DNA from: Pseudomonadales bacterium
GTDB lineage: Bacteria > Pseudomonadota > Gammaproteobacteria > Pseudomonadales > Azotimanducaceae
Reading direction: 5' to 3'
DNA: 39,963 bases
NCBI GenBank assembly: GCA_007131295.1
Contig: SLQW01000028.1
Coordinates: 1 to 39,963 of the forward strand
Position 1 is the stretch's first letter; every line of letters starts with the position of its first letter. The position numbers were made by a program, and so were the translations under genes. The notes beneath the pieces are model-generated. The model did not search any database. It worked only from the letters and a program-made list of their open reading frames with translations, and had not been told where the DNA came from. Below are positions 24,167-32,011 of this stretch, in pieces.

Positions 24167-24994
24167 CTAAATCCACCCCAACGTTGTCAGGCCGCTGTAG
24201 AGAACCCTGGCGGCGGCCGCGATCAGCACGATGGCGAAGGTGCGCTTCAGCAGGCGGGCCGGCATGCGGTGCGCCATGGCCACGCCCAGCGGGGCACCGA
24301 AAACCGACAGGAGCACGATGGCGAGTGCGGCCGGAAGGTGGAGATAGCCCACCGTGGCATGCGGCAACTCGGGATTGTTCCAGCCTGAAAGCACGTATCC
24401 CAGAGTGCCGAAAGTGGCGATGGGCACACCGAGGGTGCTGGCGGTGGCGGCTGCTCGCAGAACCGGAACGTTGAAGTAGACGAGCGTGGGCACGATCACG
24501 TTGCCTCCGCCGATGCCCGCTAGACCGGAGACGAGCCCGGCACCGAAGCCGATGCCGGCGCCGGGTACGGTCCCCGGGAAAGCGCGGTGAGGCGCCGGAC
24601 GCCAATCGGCGAACATCACCAGTGCGGCCAGGGTGAGGAAGGCGCCGATGAACACGGGAAGCGCGCCCGCTGGAAAAAGCACGGCCACTTGACCGCTGGC
24701 CGTGCTGCCGAGGATGAGAAACAGGGCCCAGCGACGCACCACAGTCCACTCCACCGCCTTGCGCCGGATCTGCGCATAGGCCGCCGCCATGGATGTGAAC
24801 ACGATGCTGCCGAGCGATGTGGCGACTGCCAGGGGCGCCGCGATGGCAGGTTCGAGCCCGCGAGCGTCGAAGAGCATGAGCAGCGCAGGTACGATCACTA
24901 TGCCGCCGCCAATGCCGAGCATCCCACCAAGGACTCCGGCGACGAGGCCGATGAAGGTACAGGCTGCAAGCAGGGCTGGGTCGAAGGGGTCCAT
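24167..24994 (-). CDS. TauE/SafE family sulfite/anion exporter
   Basis: The 275-residue membrane protein has about eight hydrophobic helices in two homologous halves. Each half carries the family's glycine-rich motif: MLGIGGGIVIVP (25-36) and LAGIGGGNVIVP (158-169). The family moves sulfite, sulfoacetate or other organosulfur anions; the substrate here is not indicated by neighbours. It is convergent with pyk (31 bases) and divergent from the acyl-CoA synthetase (67 bases). Confidence 0.92.
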   Translation of the reverse strand: MDPFDPALLAACTFIGLVAGVLGGMLGIGGGIVIVPALLMLFDARGLEPAIAAPLAVATSLGSIVFTSMAAAYAQIRRKAVEWTVVRRWALFLILGSTASGQVAVLFPAGALPVFIGAFLTLAALVMFADWRPAPHRAFPGTVPGAGIGFGAGLVSGLAGIGGGNVIVPTLVYFNVPVLRAAATASTLGVPIATFGTLGYVLSGWNNPELPHATVGYLHLPAALAIVLLSVFGAPLGVAMAHRMPARLLKRTFAIVLIAAAARVLYSGLTTLGWI

Positions 24995-25061
24995 GCGGTC
25001 TCCCGGTAAACGCGAAGTGTACCGTTAAGGCACTACTCAAAACGCACGCAGGACGTACGAG

Positions 25062-26561
25062 ATGAATCTATACCAGCGCATGCTCGACGCGGCAGGGCCG
25101 CATCAAGATGCTGTCGCGTTCCATATGCCGGACGCAGGAGTGCGTAGCCATGCGGAACTGCATGATGCAGTGGGCCGCTGCGCAAACGTGCTCATCGAAG
25201 CAGGCGTCGAGCCGGGCGACCGGGTCACGGTTCAGGTCGAGAAGTCCTTCGAAAACGTCGTCCTCTATCTGGCGGTGCTGCGCGCCGGCGCGGTGTACAT
25301 GCCGTTGAATACCGCCTATACCGGCGCGGAACTCGGGTATTTTTTTGACGACGCGGAACCTCGGGTTCTGGTTTGCGATCCGGCGCGCCATGCAGAGCTG
25401 GAGCCCCTGGCGAAAGGGGCGAATGTCGCGTGCACGCTGACGCTGGCAGGCGACGGTAGCGGCAGCTTGACGGAGCTGATGGGGGGCGCAACCGCGGACG
25501 CCCCGATCGTGCAGCGCGCCAACGCTGATCTGGCCGCCATCGTCTACACCTCCGGGACCACCGGCCGTTCGAAAGGCGCGATGCTGAGCCACGGCAATCT
25601 GTTCGCCAATGCGGCCACGTTGCGGAAGATCTGGGGCTGGGAGTCGGGCGACGTGCTGCTGCATGCGCTGCCGATCTATCACGTGCACGGATTGTTCGTG
25701 GCTTTGCATTGCGCATTGTTGGAACCGTCACCGGTGCTGCTCCTGCCGCGCTTCGACATCGATGCGGTGCTGGCGTCGTTGCCGCAGGCAACGGTACTCA
25801 TGGGCGTGCCCACCTTCTACGTGCGACTCCTGGCTGATTCTCGCTTCGACCGGGCGCAGTGTGCCCACATGCGGCTGTTCATTTCGGGCTCAGCGCCCCT
25901 GCTGCCGGAGACGTTCGCAGCATTCGAGAACCGAACCGGAAAGCGGATCCTGGAGCGTTACGGCATGACCGAGGCGGGCATGATCGCTTCCAATCCCCTG
26001 AAGGGCGAGCGGGTCGCCGGGACGGTCGGATACCCGCTACCCGATGTCGATGTCCGGCTGCGCTCACCCGACGGCGATACGGTCGAGTCGGGCGGGATAG
26101 GCGTACTGGAGATTCGCGGACCGAACGTTTTCCAGGGCTACTGGCGCCAGCCGGAACGCACGGCAGAAGAGTTCCGCGACGGCTGGTTCATCACCGGCGA
26201 CCTTGCGAGCCAGGCTGCCGACGGCAGGATCAGTATTGTCGGGCGTCACAAGGACCTGATCATCAGTGGTGGCTTGAACATCTACCCGCGGGAAATCGAG
26301 TTCGAGCTTGATCAGCTTCCCGGCATCGAGGAATCTGCCGTCATTGGCGTACCTCACGCTGACTTCGGTGAGGCAGTGGTCGCACTGGTTGTAACGCGTG
26401 ACGACTGGCCAGGCGAAGCAGCCGTGATTGCCAAGCTCCGGCATCGTCTCGCCGCCTTCAAGGTCCCAAGAACGGTCATGCGCATCGATCAATTGCCGCG
26501 CAATGCCATGGGGAAGGTTCAGAAGGCAATTCTACGCAAGCACTACGCGGACGCGCTTTAG
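25062..26561 (+). CDS. Malonyl-CoA synthetase-like acyl-CoA synthetase (MatB type)
   Basis: The 499-residue ANL-superfamily enzyme activates a carboxylic acid with ATP and CoA. Motifs in order are IVYTSGTTGRSKGAML (P-loop), ALPIYHVHGLF, RYGMTEAGM, WFITGDLA, VGRHKDLIISGG and LPRNAMGKVQ with the catalytic K485. The length, the RYGMTE signature and the overall spacing match MatB malonyl/methylmalonyl-CoA synthetases, which feed malonate into fatty-acid synthesis. No malonyl-CoA decarboxylase or transporter is adjacent. Substrate is by family resemblance only. It stands alone in its transcription unit. Confidence 0.88.
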   Translation: MNLYQRMLDAAGPHQDAVAFHMPDAGVRSHAELHDAVGRCANVLIEAGVEPGDRVTVQVEKSFENVVLYLAVLRAGAVYMPLNTAYTGAELGYFFDDAEPRVLVCDPARHAELEPLAKGANVACTLTLAGDGSGSLTELMGGATADAPIVQRANADLAAIVYTSGTTGRSKGAMLSHGNLFANAATLRKIWGWESGDVLLHALPIYHVHGLFVALHCALLEPSPVLLLPRFDIDAVLASLPQATVLMGVPTFYVRLLADSRFDRAQCAHMRLFISGSAPLLPETFAAFENRTGKRILERYGMTEAGMIASNPLKGERVAGTVGYPLPDVDVRLRSPDGDTVESGGIGVLEIRGPNVFQGYWRQPERTAEEFRDGWFITGDLASQAADGRISIVGRHKDLIISGGLNIYPREIEFELDQLPGIEESAVIGVPHADFGEAVVALVVTRDDWPGEAAVIAKLRHRLAAFKVPRTVMRIDQLPRNAMGKVQKAILRKHYADAL

Positions 26562-26925
26562 CAGCTTCTCCTGATGACTCACGACAGCTCCGCGGGGCCG
26601 GGCCAGGGCGGCAGGCCTTGCGATAGTGTTCTACGGTCAAGGGGGCGGGCTGTCTAAAGCCTTCGCGATCGTGCGGCCTCTTTGCCGGTCAGGCACCGAG
26701 ACGTGCGCGAGGCCGCGGATTTCATGATCGAACCATCTGCTGACCGGGTGTCTGGGCTCGCCGCGGAAGGCCGGCGGTCAGGAGTGCAAAGAGTGAAGGC
26801 GCTGGGTCTGCCTGCTTTGGAAACGGGGGCTTCTTGACTCTGCAACGACCAGCGAGGTGGTTCGCGGACAGAGTTACTTGTGCGGAAGGCCCCAAAGCCA
26901 TCCGGCGCATGGCCATGGTCGCGTC
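26562..26925. other. Intergenic region of 364 bases before the Ser/Thr kinase
   Basis: No gene, hairpin terminator or convincing promoter was found here. An isolated TTGACT (26834-26839) would suit a -35 hexamer but no -10 lies 16-18 bases beyond it. The reading frame of the kinase is open back to 26857, but kinase homology starts only after ATG 26926. Confidence 0.4.
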
Positions 26926-28101
26926 ATGACTAGAGAACCGATCCCGCAGATTCCGGGTTTTCGCATCGTTCGCGAGCTTGGCCGAGGTGGCATGGCAACC
27001 GTCTACCTCGCCATTCAGGAGAAGTTTGATCGCGAGGTTGCGGTCAAGATTCTCGACGCGGAGGTCGAACAGGACGCGACTTTTTGCGCACGCTTCCAGC
27101 GCGAATCCCGCATCGTCAGTAAACTGAGCCATCCTCACATCGTCCAGGTTTACGACGTCGGTCTGCACCAGGGCCATCATTATCTGGCCATGGAGCTTCT
27201 GACAGGAGGCGAACTCAACGAACGTCTCGAGCAGGGGCTGCCTCTTAAAGAAGCGTTCCGCGTAATCAAGGAAATCGCCCGTGCGCTGGATTTTGCGCAT
27301 AACAAGGGCTTCATCCATCGGGACATCAAACCCGAGAACATTCTCTTCCGTGAGGAAGGTTCCGCCGTACTTTCAGACTTCGGCATCGCCCGTGGCGTCG
27401 ACAGTCACACTCAGATAACAACTATCGGGTCGGTGGTGGGGACGCCCTTCTACATGAGCCCTGAGCAGGTGACCGGTGACCGCCTCGACGGCAGGGCGGA
27501 TCTCTACAGCCTTGGTGTCGTCTTCTACAAGGCGCTAACGGGTAGCGTACCGTTCGATGGGCCGACCGCACTGGATATCGGCATCCGCCACATCAAGGAT
27601 CCGGTCCCGCGCCTTCCTGATCACCTCTCTCGTTTTCAGTCCCTGATCGACAAGTTTCTCGAAAAGGCGCCGCCACGCCGCTTTCAGACGGGTGCGGAAA
27701 TCGTGCGTGCGCTCGAGGCAGCGGAACGGCACGAGCCATTGCCTGACTCTGTGGCACGGAGTGAAATCACCGAATACGACACCGTGGGGAAGGTTCTCAG
27801 CAGCGCCGAACGGTCCGAGGTGCCAGATAGAGAAGTATTCGACTCGGCGAGCCGCGGCCGATTGAACGTTACCCGGGTATCGACGCTGCGTGGAAGTCAG
27901 CGCAGCGCGGCGGTACGTTGGCTCGTTGCGGGGATCATCCTGGCCGTTTTCGCGGCCACCGTGGCCATGTACTACATATCCAAAGCCCATGATTTCGGAG
28001 CCCGCGGGCAAACGGTCCCGGAATCCGTCGCGCCATTGCCGCGTGCGTCGGAGGTAGCCTGGCGAGCGGACTTTTTCCGCCGTCCGAGTGGACTTGCATA
28101 G
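26926..28101 (+). CDS. Membrane-anchored Ser/Thr protein kinase (PknB/Hanks type)
   Basis: The 391-residue protein has a full Hanks kinase domain: glycine loop GRGGMATVY (19-27), K41 in VAVKIL, E60, HRDIKPEN (131-138, catalytic D133), DFG (151-153), the TTIGSVVGTPFYMSPE activation loop (about 165-180), and the later ADLYSLG. It is therefore predicted active. A linker of about 60 residues leads to one membrane helix (331-350) and a short outer tail without PASTA repeats. ATG 26926 is chosen because homology begins directly after it. The FHA gene follows after about 70 bases and its product probably reads the kinase's phosphothreonines. Confidence 0.93.
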   Translation: MTREPIPQIPGFRIVRELGRGGMATVYLAIQEKFDREVAVKILDAEVEQDATFCARFQRESRIVSKLSHPHIVQVYDVGLHQGHHYLAMELLTGGELNERLEQGLPLKEAFRVIKEIARALDFAHNKGFIHRDIKPENILFREEGSAVLSDFGIARGVDSHTQITTIGSVVGTPFYMSPEQVTGDRLDGRADLYSLGVVFYKALTGSVPFDGPTALDIGIRHIKDPVPRLPDHLSRFQSLIDKFLEKAPPRRFQTGAEIVRALEAAERHEPLPDSVARSEITEYDTVGKVLSSAERSEVPDREVFDSASRGRLNVTRVSTLRGSQRSAAVRWLVAGIILAVFAATVAMYYISKAHDFGARGQTVPESVAPLPRASEVAWRADFFRRPSGLA

Positions 28102-28178
28102 CTTGCGCTTCCGGGCAAGGATGCCTCTTTGGGCAGGCCTTGCGGGGGTAGGTGCTGCCTGGGGTCATGGGGCGACGG

Positions 28179-29516
28179 ATGGCATCGAGCGCTAGCTGGC
28201 GACTGATACGGGAGGGGGAGCATACGCCCTTCGAGGTTCGCGGCGGCGCCATTGTCGGCCGCAGCAGGAAAGCTGACCTCCGTATCGATGAAGGCTACGT
28301 GTCCCGTCGCCATGCCCGGCTTTGGGTAGAGTCTGGCGTGTTGATGGTGGAGGATCTCGGTTCCGCCAACGGGACCTTCGTCAATGGAACCAAAGTCCGT
28401 GGCCCAACGCGTCTAGGGTCGGGAGACTGCGTGACGTTCGACGCCTTCGAGTATCAGGTTGAGGCATTGGCACCGCGCCCCGAGGATGATCCAAACCTCA
28501 CGGGTTTCGAAGGCGCGGAGGAAGATGACGCAACCCCGGCACCGGCGGCATTCTTTGCACCTTCGGCGGAAAGTGCAGCTGTTTCACCACCGGCGTTGGC
28601 AGTGTCACCGCGGAGGACACCGGGTAGCCAGTCTGTAGCGAACGCTTCCGAAGACCGGGTAGACGATTCCCACCCCAAGGCTTTTCCTCGCGAGCCTCAG
28701 GCATCCGGTGATGTCGCTGATGGACCGGCCGAGGTTATGGCCGGAGAGGACGACATCACCGGTCCAGATCGCTTCGAACGCGATGAAGCCGACGCCAATG
28801 AACCCGAGGCAGGTCCGGTGCGCACCGCCAGCGCCGAGCCTACGCTACCATCTGTGAGCGAGCCCGATTTCGACCTCACCCAGATAGAAGAAGTAGACGA
28901 AGACGTTTCTCCCGGTGCCGAACGTGTTTCCGCACGTGACGTGGATTTCGATTCCGAACAGGGTGAAACTCGGGCCGTCCCGTCCAAGTCCGCGCGAGTG
29001 GCAGGCGAGCCTTTTGCGGCAAGCGTAGCGATGCCTTTGGAGGAAAGTGAAGAGGTGATGCCTTCGGGCCTCGCGGACCCTGCGGAAACGCCAGCCCAGC
29101 CTTCGGGCGCGCGGGATCTGCATGCCCCTGCGCTGCTCGGAACTGTGGGCTCCCTCGAAGGTCACCTCATCCAACTCGATTCGGGACGCGTACTGATCGG
29201 TCGTTCGCCCAATTGCGACATCTGCATCGATCATCCGGCGGTGTCGCGCCAGCATGCGGAACTGATTCTTTCGGCTGACCGCTGCCGGCTTCGTCAGATC
29301 GAGGGCGCCACGGGAACACTGCTAAATGGCAACCCTGTTGGCGATGCCGAGTTGCTGCCTGGCGACGTGCTAACCTTCGGCAATACCGAATTCGTCTATG
29401 GCAGTGTCCAGAGCCTTACTCAGAATGCCGAAGGGCTGCCGCCGTGGGTATGGATGCTTGTAGGTTTCGCTGGAGCAGGCGCCATCCTCGCCGGTCTCTT
29501 CATCTTCGTTCTTTGA
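28179..29516 (+). CDS. Tail-anchored protein with two FHA domains
   Basis: The 445-residue protein has an FHA domain at each end of its soluble part. FHA1 (about 7-92) has GRS, SRRHA and SANGTFVNG. FHA2 (about 325-410) has GRSPNCDICI and SRQHAE, but the NGT loop reads TGTLLNG, with Thr for Asn. Between them lie some 230 acidic, Pro/Ser/Ala-rich residues that look disordered and include possible Thr phospho-sites. The last 25 residues are a membrane helix ending LFIFVL, so it is tail-anchored in the inner membrane. ATG 28179 has a GGGG upstream; ATG 28167 or GTG 28152 are alternatives. It most likely binds phosphothreonine made by the adjacent kinase. Confidence 0.88.
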   Translation: MASSASWRLIREGEHTPFEVRGGAIVGRSRKADLRIDEGYVSRRHARLWVESGVLMVEDLGSANGTFVNGTKVRGPTRLGSGDCVTFDAFEYQVEALAPRPEDDPNLTGFEGAEEDDATPAPAAFFAPSAESAAVSPPALAVSPRRTPGSQSVANASEDRVDDSHPKAFPREPQASGDVADGPAEVMAGEDDITGPDRFERDEADANEPEAGPVRTASAEPTLPSVSEPDFDLTQIEEVDEDVSPGAERVSARDVDFDSEQGETRAVPSKSARVAGEPFAASVAMPLEESEEVMPSGLADPAETPAQPSGARDLHAPALLGTVGSLEGHLIQLDSGRVLIGRSPNCDICIDHPAVSRQHAELILSADRCRLRQIEGATGTLLNGNPVGDAELLPGDVLTFGNTEFVYGSVQSLTQNAEGLPPWVWMLVGFAGAGAILAGLFIFVL

Positions 29517-29628
29517 GCCTTTAGCGAGGCTGCTTCGCCCGGCGCCGACTAGGGGGCGCATCTACCCATTCAGGCTCGGCTCAGGCCAGGCGTCGCAACA
29601 TCAGGTGCTGGAGCCAGCGCCCGGTTCC

Positions 29629-29657
29629 TTGACCAAGGGTGCGGTGATTTCTATCCT
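29629..29657 (+). promoter_or_regulatory. Sigma-70 type promoter for the metallo-hydrolase gene
   Basis: TTGACC (29629-29634) and TATCCT (29652-29657) are separated by exactly 17 bases. They match the consensus at five and four of six positions. Transcription would start near 29664, about 67 bases before the ATG, separating this gene from the kinase-FHA pair. Confidence 0.5.
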
Positions 29658-29730
29658 TGCGCGCCCTTAATCCGCGGCTGCCGACAGAACATCGTGGCGC
29701 TGGCGCGTCACTTGCTTTTGGAGTTGTGCG

Positions 29731-30648
29731 ATGGCGGTGAAGATTCCCTTTTCCAGGGAGATGGAGTTCGAATACGGCGTCGTGGACAGACTCTCGCCGC
29801 GTATTCGCCGGCTGGTTGCTCACAATCCGAGCCCATTCACCTTCCACGGCACGGGCACGTACATCATCGGCGAGGGCAAAGTAGCCGTCGTTGATCCGGG
29901 TCCCGACCTGCCTGAGCACATCGACGCCCTGCGCACTGCTCTGGGTGAGGAAGAAATCAGCCATATCCTGGTCACGCATTGTCATCTCGATCACTCTCCG
30001 GCCTGCCGAAGATTGCGGGAGTTCACCGATGCGCCGACCTATGCTTTCGGTCCGCACGGGTCCGGCAGGAGTGTCACGGACGCCGAAGGCGAAGAGGTTC
30101 AGGTGGAAGAAGGTGCGGATCGTGACTTCGTGCCCGACCATGAGGTTCGGCACGGACAGATAGTTCAAGGTGACGGATGGTCGGTGGAATGCGTCTACAC
30201 TCCCGGACACACCTCCAATCACATGTGCTATCAGCTCCGTGAGGAACGCACGCTGTTCACAGGCGATCACGTGATGGCATGGGCGACGAGCGTTATCTCG
30301 CCACCTGACGGTGACATGCACGCCTATATGGATTCCCTGCAGCTGCTGCTCGACCGCGACGATGTGCGCTACTGGCCGACGCACGGTCCGGCCGTGGAAG
30401 AGCCACATCCGTTCGTCCGTGCCTATATGGAACACCGCCGCGATCGTGAACGGCAGATCATCGCGTGCATTTCTGATGGCGTGCATCGCATTCGCGAGAT
30501 GGTCCCACGCATGTATGTGGATTACCCCGAGTTCATGTATCCAGCTGCAGCGCGTTCTGTTTATGCCGCCGTGGTCTATCTCGTGGAGCAGGGTCGGCTC
30601 GAGTGCGACGGACCGCTCGACCTCGAAGCCCGCTTCAGGTTGGCCTGA
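29731..30648 (+). CDS. Metallo-beta-lactamase fold hydrolase (LACTB2/glyoxalase II-like)
   Basis: The 305-residue protein has the complete dinuclear zinc set: HCHLDHS, then HTSNH, FTGDHVMAW and a final His in WPTHGPAVEEPHP. The C-terminal helical region (about 235-305, ending in a winged-helix-like VYAAVVYLVEQGRLECDG) is the substrate-domain arrangement of LACTB2-type hydrolases, which include an endoribonuclease and thioesterases. The substrate is not known. GGAG eight bases upstream supports the ATG. It converges on the uracil-DNA glycosylase gene with no gap. Confidence 0.9.
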   Translation: MAVKIPFSREMEFEYGVVDRLSPRIRRLVAHNPSPFTFHGTGTYIIGEGKVAVVDPGPDLPEHIDALRTALGEEEISHILVTHCHLDHSPACRRLREFTDAPTYAFGPHGSGRSVTDAEGEEVQVEEGADRDFVPDHEVRHGQIVQGDGWSVECVYTPGHTSNHMCYQLREERTLFTGDHVMAWATSVISPPDGDMHAYMDSLQLLLDRDDVRYWPTHGPAVEEPHPFVRAYMEHRRDRERQIIACISDGVHRIREMVPRMYVDYPEFMYPAAARSVYAAVVYLVEQGRLECDGPLDLEARFRLA

Positions 30649-31248
30649 TCAGCGGCTGCTCTGCTCTAGAATCTCACCGACGTAACTGCGCAGTTCCGGG
30701 ATGATTTCCGCCTCGAACCACGGTCGCTCGCGCAGCCAGAGCCGATTGCGCGGGGAGGGGTGGGGTAGGGGCGCCTGGCGGTGCCGCAGAAAGCTTCTGA
30801 AGCGTTTCACCCGTGCGGTGACGCTGTCGGTTCGCAAGCCAAGGTACCGATCCTGTGCGTAGCGGCCCACGAGCAGAGTGAGCTGCACGTTCGGCAGGGC
30901 TCCGAGCAGGCGAGGGTGCCAGCGCGGGGCGCACTCAGGACGCGGTGGCAGGTCGCCGCTGCGTCCTCGCCCCGGGTAGCACAGACCCATCGGCACGATG
31001 GCAAAACATCTTGGATCGTAGAACGTCTCACGGTCCACATCGAGCCATCGGCGCAGGGTGGCTCCGCTGGGATCGTTCCAAGGTATGCCGGTGGCATGGA
31101 CGCGGGTACCCGGTGCCTGGCCGATGATGAGAATGCGAGCCGCTGCGTCAGCCTGCAGCACCGGGCGCGGGCCAAGCGGCAGGTCGGTGCAGACCGTACA
31201 CGCTCGTACTTCATCCAATAACTCCGCGAGCGGCACATCGCCGCTCAT
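30649..31248 (-). CDS. Uracil-DNA glycosylase family protein with Fe-S cysteines
   Basis: The 199-residue protein belongs to the family 4/5-like uracil-DNA glycosylases. The active-site loop is GQAPG (43-47) and the DNA-inserting loop is HPSPRN (163-168). Cysteines C17/C20 (CTVC), C90 (GLCYPG) and C106 (PEC) occur where family 4 enzymes hold a 4Fe-4S cluster. It would remove uracil from DNA at the start of base excision repair; the precise base specificity is uncertain. ATG 31248 has AAGGAA seven bases upstream; further upstream codons in frame are less likely. It is the last gene in the two-component operon, 19 bases after the dehydrogenase. Confidence 0.85.
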   Translation of the reverse strand: MSGDVPLAELLDEVRACTVCTDLPLGPRPVLQADAAARILIIGQAPGTRVHATGIPWNDPSGATLRRWLDVDRETFYDPRCFAIVPMGLCYPGRGRSGDLPPRPECAPRWHPRLLGALPNVQLTLLVGRYAQDRYLGLRTDSVTARVKRFRSFLRHRQAPLPHPSPRNRLWLRERPWFEAEIIPELRSYVGEILEQSSR

Positions 31249-31267
31249 GACGGGTTCCTTTTGTCTG

Positions 31268-32008
31268 TCACCAGGGAATCTCGCTGCCGTCCCAGGCAAA
31301 AAATTTGCCGGTATCTTTAGCGGTGAGACCGTCGATCACCGCGAGGAGGTTCTCGACCGCTTCCTCCGGCGTCACGACCCCTTCTGCATCGGCGGAGCGG
31401 AAGGGCGCCGAAAGCGGCGTCGCGACAGTCCCGGGATGCAGGGCGATGCAGGCGAGCCCACGGTGCCGACGACCGAGCTCGATCGCCAGGTTGCGCGTGA
31501 CCATATTCTGAGCTGCTTTGCTTGCGCGGTAGCTGTACCAGCCTCCCATGCGGTTGTCGCCAATACTTCCGACGCGCGCCGAGAGGTTGCCCCAGATACA
31601 GCGCGCACGCCTCGGCAGCAGGTGCGCGAGTTCTCTTGCAAGCAGCAGAGGCGCAAGGGCGTTGACGGCGAAGCTGTGCGCGACGGCCGCTGGGTCGACG
31701 TCTTCAACGCGCTTTTCCGGAGCCAGGCCGTGCTCGTCGTCGTGGAGGATGCCGATGCAGTACAGCACCAAATCGAGCTCCTGGGCGATCTGACGGATCT
31801 CATCGCCGGCACGGCTGATGCTCAAGGGATCGCCGACATCGAGTGCGATCGGCTCGACGCTCTCCGCCAGACGGGCCGGGTCGCGACTGGTGCCGAGCAC
31901 ACGAGTGACTTCGGGCTTCTGGAGCAGTGCATCGGCGAATGCACGGCCGATGCCGCCAGAGGCGCCAAATACCAGCGCGGTTCCGCCTTCGCCTTGAGTA
32001 CGGGCCAT
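31268..32008 (-). CDS. Short-chain dehydrogenase, C-factor-like
   Basis: The 246-residue SDR has the nucleotide loop GASGGIG (15-21), N116 in FAVNALAP, S143 or S148 after strand 5 (GNLSARVGS) and a normal Y160-x3-K164 (YRASK), so it is predicted active, unlike the SDR homologue at 11690. The sequence style (LYCIGILHD, RMGGWYSYRASKAA, TLP-type end) resembles C-factor/CsgA-like SDRs found in many proteobacteria. The substrate is unknown. It begins three bases after the histidine kinase stop, which places it in the two-component operon. Confidence 0.9.
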   Translation of the reverse strand: MARTQGEGGTALVFGASGGIGRAFADALLQKPEVTRVLGTSRDPARLAESVEPIALDVGDPLSISRAGDEIRQIAQELDLVLYCIGILHDDEHGLAPEKRVEDVDPAAVAHSFAVNALAPLLLARELAHLLPRRARCIWGNLSARVGSIGDNRMGGWYSYRASKAAQNMVTRNLAIELGRRHRGLACIALHPGTVATPLSAPFRSADAEGVVTPEEAVENLLAVIDGLTAKDTGKFFAWDGSEIPW

Positions 32009-32011
32009 CGA

